From positions 62,001 to 126,000 of the forward strand of contig NZ_FQUS01000008.1 in assembly GCF_900129315.1 (NCBI RefSeq): DNA of 64,000 nucleotides, read 5' to 3'. The notes beneath the pieces are model-generated. The model had not been told where the DNA came from and ran no database searches. It saw only the letters and a list, made by a program, of their open reading frames with translations. The stretch comes from Fodinibius roseus (GTDB lineage Bacteria; Bacteroidota; Rhodothermia; Balneolales; Balneolaceae). The position numbers and the translations under genes were made by a program. This document shows, in pieces, positions 8,480-16,432 of this stretch. Positions within the stretch are counted from its first letter, which is position 1. Every line of letters begins with the position of its first letter.

Positions 8480-8500
8480 AACGTCGACTTCGGCGTTTTT
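8480..8500 (+). terminator. Rho-independent terminator after rplI
   Basis: AACGTCG and CGGCGTT form a 7-bp stem (one U-G pair) with loop ACTT, followed by a T-run. It starts immediately after the rplI stop codon and lies 18 bases before dsbD. Confidence 0.6.
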
Positions 8501-8517
8501 AACCTAAACTGCCAAGT

Positions 8518-10545
8518 ATGGATGCGTATTTAAAATATGTAGTGGGGATCATCATCTTGATGTTATCCCCATTTCTTATTCAGGCCCAACAGATGTTGGA
8601 TCCTGTCACGTATACCGTTGCGGAGGCTCCGCGCGAGGCAGAGGCCGGGGCCGTTATTGAAGTCACGGTGCACGCCTCCATTGAGGGACAGTGGCATTTG
8701 TATTCGATAGCGAACGACCCGGACGCGGGCCCGTATCCCACCCAGTTCAGTTCAGCCAATCCCCAGATGAGCGTGGCGGGAGAGGTCCGGGAGAGCGAAC
8801 CTTCCATAGAGATGGACCCCAATTTTAACGCCGAGCTCGGCTGGCATACCGGGGAAGCCACCTTTACTATTCCAGTGGCTTTTAAGCCCGATACGGAAGG
8901 ATCTTCCATGATTGACCTCGAAGTCCTGTACCAGGTGTGCGATGACCGTTCATGTCTCCCCCCCAAAACCAAGTCCATTACTCAGCCGATTACCATTAGC
9001 GGGGTTGCGGATGAACCCTATCGCGATTTTGAAGAACCATCGGAAAGTACGGCCGGCGAAACCGGTACCTCATCCAACACTCCCGATGACACGGGGGATC
9101 TTTCGGATTCTTCCGGAGAGGACGAAACGTCAACTGCCGGAACAATCACCGGTAGCAGTTTGAGCTTTGGCAGTGATGGCATCTTATCATTTTTATGGAT
9201 TGCACTTATGGCGGGTTTTGCCGCACTGCTCACGCCTTGTGTATTTCCGATGGTACCGTTGACAGTTTCTTTCTTTTCAAAACAGAAAGAAGGACAGGGC
9301 AGCAGGGCGGTGGGACAAGCACTTGTTTTTGGTGTGGCCATTGTGGTTACGTTTACCATCCTGGGGGCGCTTCTTGCCCTGTTGGTCGGGGCATCAGGAG
9401 CCAATCAGTTTGCTGCCAATCCATGGGTCAATCTTTTTATTGCTCTCATTCTTGTTGTTTTTGCGGTCAGTCTGCTGGGAGCTTTTGAGCTTCGTCTGCC
9501 GTATCAACTGACGAACTGGCTGAATAAAAAAAGTAATGAAAGTTCAGGTATAGCCGGTATTCTGTTCATGGCATTGACGATCAGCGCGGTCTCGTTTTCA
9601 TGCACAGCACCCTTTGTAGGTGGTGTTCTGGCCGCGACCACCGGTGGCGAATGGTTTTATCCCATCATCGGGATGGCCGCCTTTTCGGCAGCATTTGCAA
9701 GTCCCTTCGTAATCTTTGCCCTTTTCCCGCGCTGGCTGGAATCGCTGCCGAAAAGCGGTTCATGGATGAATATTGTTAAAGTTCTGTTAGGCTTTATTGA
9801 GCTTGCCGCCGCCATCAAGTTTTTCTCGAATGCCGATCTGGTCTGGCAATGGGGACTTATTTCCCGTCCTTTTGCCATTGCGGCCTGGATCGCCATCTTT
9901 ATGGTGGCCGGTCTTTATGTGCTGGGAGTTTTTACGCTTTCTCATGAGACTAAACCCCAAAAAATCGGAACGGGCCGTGTAATGTTGTCGCTTCCCTTAC
10001 TGCTGTTTAGCTTTTATCTCATCCCGGGATTGCTGGGAGCTTCGCTTGGAATATGGGATTCCTGGCTCCCCCCCAAACAGGCTACGGATGTAAGCGTAGT
10101 ACAGACGCTCGCACAGCAGGGCTCCACAAGTACCAGTAACGGGGCCCGTAAATCCTGGTCAAGCAATTACCAGGCTTCCGTGGAAAAAGCGAAAAAGGAA
10201 AATATTCCCGTATTTATTGACTTTACAGGCTATACGTGCACTAATTGCCGGGCGATGGAAGCAAATGTATTTCCTCAGCCATCTATTCAAAAACGATTTG
10301 CAAAAATGGAGCAAGTGCGTTTATATACAGACGATGGATCTGAGGGTCCAAAAAATCAGCAATTTCAATTTGAATTTACAGGTACCGTTGCACTCCCCAC
10401 ATATGTAATTGTGGAACCGGAAACCGAAAGAATCTTGGAACAACTGGTTGGTTATGCCAGTAAAGATAGGTTCCAGCGATTTTTGGATGCAGGCCTTCAA
10501 AAATTTGACAACATAAAAAAAAGGCAGCAAATTGGGATGAAATGA
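8518..10545 (+). CDS. dsbD: Thiol:disulfide interchange protein DsbD
   Basis: DsbD carries reducing power from cytoplasmic thioredoxin across the inner membrane to periplasmic thiol pathways. The 675 residues contain all three parts. A signal peptide (residues 1-23) precedes an N-terminal periplasmic domain with the cysteine pair VCDDRSCLPP. The central domain has about eight membrane helices with paired cysteines in LLTPCVFPMVPLT and SFSCTAPFVGG. The C-terminal thioredoxin-like domain has the active site GYTCTNCRAME (Cys574 and Cys577). An acidic Ser/Thr-rich linker lies near residues 170-210. The last 350 bases are visibly more AT-rich than the rest of the gene. A terminator separates it from rplI. 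Confidence 0.95.
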   Translation: MDAYLKYVVGIIILMLSPFLIQAQQMLDPVTYTVAEAPREAEAGAVIEVTVHASIEGQWHLYSIANDPDAGPYPTQFSSANPQMSVAGEVRESEPSIEMDPNFNAELGWHTGEATFTIPVAFKPDTEGSSMIDLEVLYQVCDDRSCLPPKTKSITQPITISGVADEPYRDFEEPSESTAGETGTSSNTPDDTGDLSDSSGEDETSTAGTITGSSLSFGSDGILSFLWIALMAGFAALLTPCVFPMVPLTVSFFSKQKEGQGSRAVGQALVFGVAIVVTFTILGALLALLVGASGANQFAANPWVNLFIALILVVFAVSLLGAFELRLPYQLTNWLNKKSNESSGIAGILFMALTISAVSFSCTAPFVGGVLAATTGGEWFYPIIGMAAFSAAFASPFVIFALFPRWLESLPKSGSWMNIVKVLLGFIELAAAIKFFSNADLVWQWGLISRPFAIAAWIAIFMVAGLYVLGVFTLSHETKPQKIGTGRVMLSLPLLLFSFYLIPGLLGASLGIWDSWLPPKQATDVSVVQTLAQQGSTSTSNGARKSWSSNYQASVEKAKKENIPVFIDFTGYTCTNCRAMEANVFPQPSIQKRFAKMEQVRLYTDDGSEGPKNQQFQFEFTGTVALPTYVIVEPETERILEQLVGYASKDRFQRFLDAGLQKFDNIKKRQQIGMK

Positions 10546-10605
10546 TAGACATTTGATATCAGAATGTGTGAAAAGAAGTGAAAATATTTTTTTTGCTTCC
10601 TTCCT

Positions 10606-10636
10606 TTGACATTTTAATTAAATTAATCTATCATTT
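10606..10636 (+). promoter_or_regulatory. Candidate promoter of the ExbB/ExbD cluster
   Basis: TTG at 10606-10608 with a 20-base spacer is followed by TATCATTT at 10629-10636, which agrees with TAnnTTTG at six of eight positions. It lies 58 bases before the exbB ATG in an AT-rich gap. Confidence 0.38.
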
Positions 10637-10694
10637 TCCATCTTTACGAGCCCTTATAAACTGATAACTAATTTAATTTAACTGGAGTAATCGT

Positions 10695-11405
10695 ATGACA
10701 TCGTCAATAACACTCTTTTTCCTTCAAGCAGGAGCGGATCAAGGTTTTTTTAATTTAATCGTCGAAAGATTTAATGAAGGTAACGAGGGTGGGTTTATGT
10801 GGCCGGTCCTTGTCGCTCTCATCTTAGGTTTGGCTATTTTTCTTGAACGTATCATAACATTAAACCTGGCAGATATCGATACTCGCAAATTTGTCGTTGA
10901 TGTACAGGAAGCCCTCGATGAGGGAGGCGTGCCTGCTGCCCGTCAACTTTGCGCTGAAACCCGTGGACCGGTTGCCTCTGTTTTTCAGGCTGGCCTGATG
11001 CGGGTCGACGAAGGCATCGATGCGGCAGAAAAGGCCATTTCAGCATACGGATCGATAGAAATGAGCTTTTTGGAACGGGGGCTCGTATGGCTCTCCCTAT
11101 TTATTGCTATCGCCCCGCTGTTAGGTTTTCTCGGGACGGTTGTGGGTATGATCCAGGCATTTGATGCCATTGAACAGGCCGGTGATATTTCTCCCTCACT
11201 GGTGGCCGGCGGTATTAAGGTAGCACTGCTTACAACAGCTGCAGGTCTTCTCGCGGGTATTATTTTGCAGGTTGGGTACAACTACTGCGTCTCCAAGATT
11301 GACCGCATTATTTCTGAAATGGAGGAGAGCTCCATTACCTTAATTGACTCTATTGTGATGCTCAAAGAAGGAAAGCAAGTGGCTCCTGATGAGTCCGGTG
11401 AGTAA
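10695..11405 (+). CDS. exbB: MotA/TolQ/ExbB proton channel family protein
   Basis: This 236-residue protein has the ExbB/TolQ arrangement: one N-terminal helix (about residues 34-52), a cytoplasmic loop, and two helices near 125-150 and 172-195. The channel region reads APLLGFLGTVVGMIQAFDAI, the family hallmark. With ExbD it forms the inner-membrane motor that uses proton flow to energise TonB (or Tol) and so outer-membrane receptors. The cluster is exbB, a small membrane protein gene and two exbD genes, ending in a strong terminator. The TonB receptor at 16433 is a plausible client. Confidence 0.93.
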   Translation: MTSSITLFFLQAGADQGFFNLIVERFNEGNEGGFMWPVLVALILGLAIFLERIITLNLADIDTRKFVVDVQEALDEGGVPAARQLCAETRGPVASVFQAGLMRVDEGIDAAEKAISAYGSIEMSFLERGLVWLSLFIAIAPLLGFLGTVVGMIQAFDAIEQAGDISPSLVAGGIKVALLTTAAGLLAGIILQVGYNYCVSKIDRIISEMEESSITLIDSIVMLKEGKQVAPDESGE

Positions 11406-11443
11406 AATAACCTTGAAATTAATGCTAATTCTTATTTAATATT

Positions 11444-11713
11444 ATGATTGTAACCATAGCAATAGGATTAGGCTTGGGGTTAATCGGACTCGGTATCTTA
11501 GGAATGCTGATTTCCGGTATCCAAAGCCTTATTAAAGGAAAACAGGACTTTAAGAAAATTCTGACAATGCTGGTACCATTTGCCTTTTTTGGAATAGCCT
11601 ATGGTATCTTTGGCGATATCACACAGGCCGGGGTTGCTACCATGTTGTTTATGATGGCACTCATGATTCTGACAATCCTTCTTACCGGTTTGCGCGGTAC
11701 ATTTAATGTATAA
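11444..11713 (+). CDS. Small hypothetical membrane protein in the exbB-exbD cluster
   Basis: This 89-residue protein is not recognised. It has three hydrophobic segments (about 3-25, 43-60 and 65-83), a short charged stretch KGKQDFKK between the first two, and no cysteines or catalytic motifs. It is placed between exbB and exbD with gaps of 38 and 18 bases and is therefore likely co-transcribed. It may be an accessory subunit of the ExbBD motor, but this is inference from position only. Confidence 0.75.
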   Translation: MIVTIAIGLGLGLIGLGILGMLISGIQSLIKGKQDFKKILTMLVPFAFFGIAYGIFGDITQAGVATMLFMMALMILTILLTGLRGTFNV

Positions 11714-11731
11714 TTCTTAGGTTCTAACACT

Positions 11732-12277
11732 ATGTTTAATAAAAACAGGAAGCGAGAGGAACCGGAAGTAGGAGGCGCAGGAATGGCGGATATTGCCTTT
11801 CTGCTGCTTATTTTCTTCCTGCTCGTCACAACCATTGATATTGATACCGGTATCGGCCTTCAACTGCCTCCGGCCCCTGAAGAAGACCAGGAGCCGCCCC
11901 CCATTAAAGAGCGTAATTTGCTCAACATCCTTGTTAATGCAGAAGGCATGATATTGATTGATGATGAACCCACACAGGTTGGAGAGGTAAAACAGATCAT
12001 CAAAGATTTTGTAACCAACCGTGGAGAAGATCCCAATCTTTCCGATTCGCCCGATAAAGCGATCGTTTCGATTAAGACGGCCCGACAAACGCCTTACCGG
12101 ACATATATTAATATGCTCGATGAAGTGATGGGTGCCTATAACGAACTGCGCGATCAGGCTTCACAGTCCGAATTTGGCGTTCCATACAGCCAACTCGAGG
12201 ATGAGAGTGACCAGCAACAGGCCGTACGGGATATCTATCCCAAGAAAATTTCAATTGCAGAACCAGATGAAGGATAA
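11732..12277 (+). CDS. exbD: Biopolymer transport protein ExbD/TolR (first copy)
   Basis: This 181-residue protein has a short cytoplasmic N-terminus, one membrane helix and a periplasmic domain. The helix reads MADIAFLLLIFFLLVTT and carries the aspartate that conducts protons. The periplasmic part is longer than in E. coli ExbD (141 residues). It forms the motor with the upstream ExbB. It ends 8 bases before a second exbD, so the motor could contain two different ExbD chains, as reported in some other bacteria. Confidence 0.92.
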   Translation: MFNKNRKREEPEVGGAGMADIAFLLLIFFLLVTTIDIDTGIGLQLPPAPEEDQEPPPIKERNLLNILVNAEGMILIDDEPTQVGEVKQIIKDFVTNRGEDPNLSDSPDKAIVSIKTARQTPYRTYINMLDEVMGAYNELRDQASQSEFGVPYSQLEDESDQQQAVRDIYPKKISIAEPDEG

Positions 12278-12285
12278 GATCAACT

Positions 12286-12735
12286 ATGGCACATTTTGAA
12301 AAAAAATCGGCTGATACAAGCCAGGATATCCCGATGTCCGCAATGCCGGACATCATCTTTATGCTGCTTATCTTTTTCATGGTGACGACCGTACTCCGTG
12401 AAGTTGAGCTTCAGGTTCAAATTAATTATACGGAAGCAGAAAATATAGAGAAGATTGAGCAGAAGCGCCTGATCAGTTACATTTATATAGGGCCCGAAAA
12501 GCTTCAGGGTAATCAACTGGGAGAGACGCGTATACAGATAGACGACGCCCTCATTGATGATATTGGAGCCATTAGAAATATTATGTATGACAAGTATCAG
12601 GAACAGCCCAAACTGATCGTTTCCCTCCGTGTACATGATGAGACCGAAACGGGCATTGTTACGGATGTTCAGGAAGAACTCCGCGAGGCTGGGACTCTGA
12701 GAATAAACTACTCTACAAGGCAGGAGACGGAATAA
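12286..12735 (+). CDS. exbD: Biopolymer transport protein ExbD/TolR (second copy)
   Basis: This 149-residue ExbD paralogue has the helix MPDIIFMLLIFFMVTTVL with the conserved aspartate, followed by a periplasmic domain. It shares little sequence with the first copy outside the helix, so the two are old paralogues rather than a recent duplication. It is the last gene of the cluster and is followed 25 bases later by a strong terminator. Confidence 0.92.
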   Translation: MAHFEKKSADTSQDIPMSAMPDIIFMLLIFFMVTTVLREVELQVQINYTEAENIEKIEQKRLISYIYIGPEKLQGNQLGETRIQIDDALIDDIGAIRNIMYDKYQEQPKLIVSLRVHDETETGIVTDVQEELREAGTLRINYSTRQETE

Positions 12736-12760
12736 AAGCATAGCATAACATTATTTTTCA

Positions 12761-12796
12761 AAAGGCAAGTACACACCTGTGTACCTGCCTTTTTTA
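12761..12796 (+). terminator. Rho-independent terminator of the ExbB/ExbD cluster
   Basis: AAAGGCA/TGCCTTT and the inner TACAC/GTGTA form a long stem around a short loop, followed by a T-rich run. It separates the cluster from thiL. Confidence 0.8.
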
Positions 12797-12820
12797 TTTA
12801 TTTTATTATAGCAGAAGAAT

Positions 12821-13861
12821 ATGGATAAAGGATCTTTTAGGACGATAGATTCAGTAGGCCGCGGCGAACTTATCAAAGAATTGATGGAGCACAGTTCCTT
12901 CAGCCGGGATGAGGTCATACAGGGGTATGGCGATGATTGTGCGGTGCTGGAAAATAGGGGGGAGGGAATATATCAGCTGTTGAGTTCAGAAAGCTTTATG
13001 GAGGGAGTTGATTACGACCTGACCTATGTCCCTCTTCATCACCTGGGCTACAAGGTTGCTACGGCTGCTGTCAGCGATATTTATGCGATGAACGGTACTC
13101 CGCAGGTGGTCCTGGTAAATCTTGCCGTTCCTAATAAGATTTCCGTCGACATGTTGAAAGAGATCTACCGCGGGATCGGCGCAGCGGGGAAGGATTATGA
13201 ATTTCAGATAGCCGGTGGGGACCTGACAGCTTCTCACAAGACGCTGGGCATTAGTATCAGCTGCCGTGGCGAGGTCCCCGGAAACAACGTTATCTACCGG
13301 GAAGGAGCACAACCGGGAGATGCGATCTGCGTGACCGGCGACTTGGGCGCAGCTGCTGCCGGGTTGCGCATACTTATGCGTGAGAATAAATTTTGGCGGG
13401 AGCAGGAGCAACAGCAGGCTTTCCAGCCGGATTTGTCCGACTATGAGTATGTGGTACGGCGACAACTGGTACCGGTCGCCCGGAAGGATTTTATTGAACA
13501 GCTTACCGATTTGAACCTTTCGCCCTCATCCATGATCGATTTAACCCAGGGACTGGTCAGTGAGCTCAAGCATCTGACCGGAGCCTCAGAGGTGGGAGCT
13601 TATTTTTACCAGGCCGCCTTACCTATCAGCTTGGATACCCGTTCGGTGGCTGACGAAATGAAAGAAGATGTTGACAAATATGCTCTGTACGGGGGCGAGG
13701 ATTACGAACTGATGTTTACCCTTCCCGAACAAAAAGTGGAAAAATTAGCTGATGAATTCAGTGATTTTACAGTTATCGGAAAAATAACCGACTCCTCGGA
13801 AGGTATTCGCATGCAAAAAGCAGAGGGAGACGTTGCCGTTTTTGATGGTAGAGAAGAATAA
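12821..13861 (+). CDS. thiL: Thiamine-monophosphate kinase
   Basis: ThiL phosphorylates thiamine monophosphate to thiamine diphosphate with ATP, the last step of cofactor synthesis. The 346 residues have the PurM/ThiL fold motifs: GYGDDCAVL near residue 32 for Mg-ATP binding, KVATAAVSDIYAMNGTPQ, FQIAGGDLTASHKT, and ITVTGDLG-like (here CVTGDLGAAAAGL), plus YALYGGEDYELMFT near the C-terminus. Length is slightly above that of E. coli ThiL (325). The product cofactor is used by Kgd, encoded further along. Confidence 0.93.
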   Translation: MDKGSFRTIDSVGRGELIKELMEHSSFSRDEVIQGYGDDCAVLENRGEGIYQLLSSESFMEGVDYDLTYVPLHHLGYKVATAAVSDIYAMNGTPQVVLVNLAVPNKISVDMLKEIYRGIGAAGKDYEFQIAGGDLTASHKTLGISISCRGEVPGNNVIYREGAQPGDAICVTGDLGAAAAGLRILMRENKFWREQEQQQAFQPDLSDYEYVVRRQLVPVARKDFIEQLTDLNLSPSSMIDLTQGLVSELKHLTGASEVGAYFYQAALPISLDTRSVADEMKEDVDKYALYGGEDYELMFTLPEQKVEKLADEFSDFTVIGKITDSSEGIRMQKAEGDVAVFDGREE

Positions 13862-14032
13862 AAGAGAACGTAAATAAACAGGACTGACTGTTTGTGCACT
13901 CCGGAGCATACGTTTTGGTATTTTAAACCGTTAACAAGAAGGTCAGCGAAAGTAAATCCGGGGTATATTACGCACACTTAAAATATTTGCCGTATATTTA
14001 TACGATAAAATCAATTTGCTACCATTCAGTAC

Positions 14033-16096
14033 ATGTCTGAGAAAAAGAATTTTTCTAATAAAAATAATTTGAAAGGCCCCAAAAAGGGAGATGAAAAATC
14101 TCCTAAATTTCCTATTTGGATATATGTGGTCCTGCTTTTAGCCCTGTTCGGTATTCAGATCTACTTTATGAATACCGGCAATGGTGAACAAATAAAATAC
14201 AGCACCTTTTTATCGTACGTTGAAAAGGGCTACATCGAAGAGATTACGATAGAAAACGGATCCTATATCAAAGGTGTGTATAGCAATAAAGCCGTAAAAG
14301 AGGGCGTCGTGACCCCGGCAACTGAGCAGGAGGACGGGTGGCAGCTTGACAGCAGTTCAGCAAGCCAAAACAGCTTTACGACCACCATGCTTGAGGGCGA
14401 TGAGATTCGACCCCTATTAGATGACCATGACGTTGCATATGACGTACGCGTTGAAGGCGACTGGTTCAGCGGAATCTTAATTTGGCTGATACCCATCGGG
14501 CTGGCTATCATTTTCTGGATATTTATTTTTCGCCGGATGAATCCCGGTCAACAGGTACTGAATATCGGCAAGAACAAAGCTTCGCTTTACGACAAGCAGA
14601 AAGAAAATGAAGTCTCTTTTAAAGATGTGGCCGGACTTGAAGAGGCAAAGGCGGAAGTAGAAGAGATCGTCGAGTTTCTGCGGACCCCCAAGAAATTTAC
14701 CAAGCTGGGAGGAACCCTGCCCAAGGGAGTACTGCTGGTGGGACCTCCGGGCACGGGGAAAACGCTGCTGGCCAAGGCAACGGCCGGCGAAGCGGATGTA
14801 CCCTTTTTTAGCCTCAGCGGTTCTGATTTTGTGGAGATGTTTGTAGGCGTGGGGGCCGCCCGGGTGCGCGACCTGTTCAAACAGGCGAAAGAAAAGGCGC
14901 CCTGTATCATCTTTATTGACGAGATTGATGCTATCGGACGAAGTCGCGGCAAGGGAATGATGATGGGATCGAACGACGAACGGGAGAATACCCTGAATCA
15001 GCTGTTGAGTGAGATGGACGGCTTTAACACCGATAAAGGGGTTATCATCATGGCTGCTACCAACCGCCCGGATGTCCTGGATACGGCGCTGCTCAGGCCG
15101 GGACGTTTTGACCGGCAGATTTTGATTGACAAGCCTGATCTTCGGGGACGGATGGAAGTGTTGAAAGTGCACGCCCAGAAGCTGAAACTTTCCGAAGATA
15201 TCGACCTTAAACTGTTGGCCTCACAGACACCGGGCTTTGCCGGGGCTGAGCTGGCAAATCTCTGTAATGAAGCAGCTCTCATGGCTGCGCGTCGCGGTAA
15301 AGAACAGGTGGAAATGGAAGACTTCCAGGATTCCATTGAACGGGTTATAGCGGGACTCGAAAAGAAAAATAAGCTTATTAATCCCCGGGAACGGGAGATC
15401 GTAGCTTATCACGAATCGGGACATGCCATCGTGGGCTGGTACCTGGAACACACGGATCCGGTATTGAAAGTAAGTATCGTGCCCCGGGGATTGGCCGCCC
15501 TGGGCTATACTCTGCAAACACCGCTTGAGGACCGTTTTCTCATGACCACCGAAGAGCTTAATGATAAGATATGTGCGCTGCTGGGCGGCCGTGTAGCAGA
15601 AGAAATCATTTTCGGACGTATTTCTACGGGGGCCCAGAACGATCTCGAGCGTATCACCAATATGGCTTTTGCCATGGTAGCCGAATACGGGATGAGTGAA
15701 GAAATTGGCTATCTGTCACTTAAGGACTCTCAGAATCCTGAAAACAGCTACGGCTTCAATAAAAAATATTCCGAACACACCGCAGAGCGCATCGATGAGG
15801 CGGTAAGTGAAATCATCCGCAGCAACTATAAACGTACCAAAGCTCTGATCATCAAGCACAAGGATAAGCTTGAAAAAATGGCCGATACGCTCCTGGATAA
15901 AGAAGTTATCGACCACAATGATTTAAAAGAGCTGCTGGGCGACCATCCCGAGGGAAAGTACCCGGATGGGATTTTTGCCACCGACCAGGGATTGAAAACC
16001 TCCAACGGACATGGCGATAAGGGTACGGCCGGCGACCCCGCAGAGGAGGAACCTGCACAAGAAGAGGAGAGTAATATTTCGGAACAGGGAGAGTAG
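14033..16096 (+). CDS. ftsH: ATP-dependent zinc metalloprotease FtsH
   Basis: FtsH is a membrane-anchored AAA+ protease that degrades unassembled membrane proteins and short-lived regulators. The 687 residues show a lysine-rich N-terminus, a helix at about 27-44, a periplasmic domain, and a second helix at about 148-168. The AAA domain has Walker A GPPGTGKT (237-244), Walker [13 protein letters not shown] and the second region of homology ([20 protein letters not shown]). The zinc site HESGH is at 460-464. The C-terminal tail is acidic. A 140-bp repeat begins 17 bases after the stop codon. Confidence 0.97.
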   Translation: MSEKKNFSNKNNLKGPKKGDEKSPKFPIWIYVVLLLALFGIQIYFMNTGNGEQIKYSTFLSYVEKGYIEEITIENGSYIKGVYSNKAVKEGVVTPATEQEDGWQLDSSSASQNSFTTTMLEGDEIRPLLDDHDVAYDVRVEGDWFSGILIWLIPIGLAIIFWIFIFRRMNPGQQVLNIGKNKASLYDKQKENEVSFKDVAGLEEAKAEVEEIVEFLRTPKKFTKLGGTLPKGVLLVGPPGTGKTLLAKATAGEADVPFFSLSGSDFVEMFVGVGAARVRDLFKQAKEKAPCIIFIDEIDAIGRSRGKGMMMGSNDERENTLNQLLSEMDGFNTDKGVIIMAATNRPDVLDTALLRPGRFDRQILIDKPDLRGRMEVLKVHAQKLKLSEDIDLKLLASQTPGFAGAELANLCNEAALMAARRGKEQVEMEDFQDSIERVIAGLEKKNKLINPREREIVAYHESGHAIVGWYLEHTDPVLKVSIVPRGLAALGYTLQTPLEDRFLMTTEELNDKICALLGGRVAEEIIFGRISTGAQNDLERITNMAFAMVAEYGMSEEIGYLSLKDSQNPENSYGFNKKYSEHTAERIDEAVSEIIRSNYKRTKALIIKHKDKLEKMADTLLDKEVIDHNDLKELLGDHPEGKYPDGIFATDQGLKTSNGHGDKGTAGDPAEEEPAQEEESNISEQGE

Positions 16097-16113
16097 GTAC
16101 AGAAATCTTTGTA

Positions 16114-16253
16114 GAGGCCTTTGCAAAAGCGTTGCTTTGGCCAATGGCTGTACGTTCCCGATTTCAACATCCTCATCTATCGTTTATACACTGCGGTTTT
16201 GAAATCGCTCAGGGATTGGTATTGAACAAAACCCTGGTTTTTTCAAAGCCCTC
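16114..16253 (+). repeat. Family-1 dispersed element, copy A
   Basis: This is a 140-bp element with imperfect terminal inverted repeats: GAGGCCTTTGCAAAAGC at the left and GGTTTTTTCAAAGCCCTC at the right. A central inverted repeat pairs CGATTTCAA with TTGAAATCG. It closely resembles copy B base for base over its whole length and has no ORF. It starts 17 bases after the ftsH stop codon. Five other copies are at 22365, 26403, 43358, 54021 and 59453. Confidence 0.85.
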
Positions 16254-16369
16254 TTATATTTATTTGAGACGGTAAAACTCCTTTCTTTGACGACAGTGCA
16301 GGCCTGTTAACATTAAGGTTATATGGGAATAACATTTTGGTAATGATTGCATAATATTCGAGCAATGTG

Positions 16370-16428
16370 AGTGTGCTATCCTTGACATGTCATGTTAAGG
16401 AATCAACTAAAAATAAACTCAGCACACT
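16370..16428 (+). promoter_or_regulatory. Palindromic leader/operator candidate before the TonB receptor
   Basis: AGTGTGCT (16370-16377) and AGCACACT (16421-16428) are perfect inverted repeats 43 bases apart. Between them CCTTGACATG and CATGTTAAGG form another hairpin. The region ends 4 bases before the likely ATG at 16433. It could be an operator or an mRNA structure that masks the start. No matching regulator is identified. Confidence 0.4.
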
Positions 16429-16432
16429 TATC

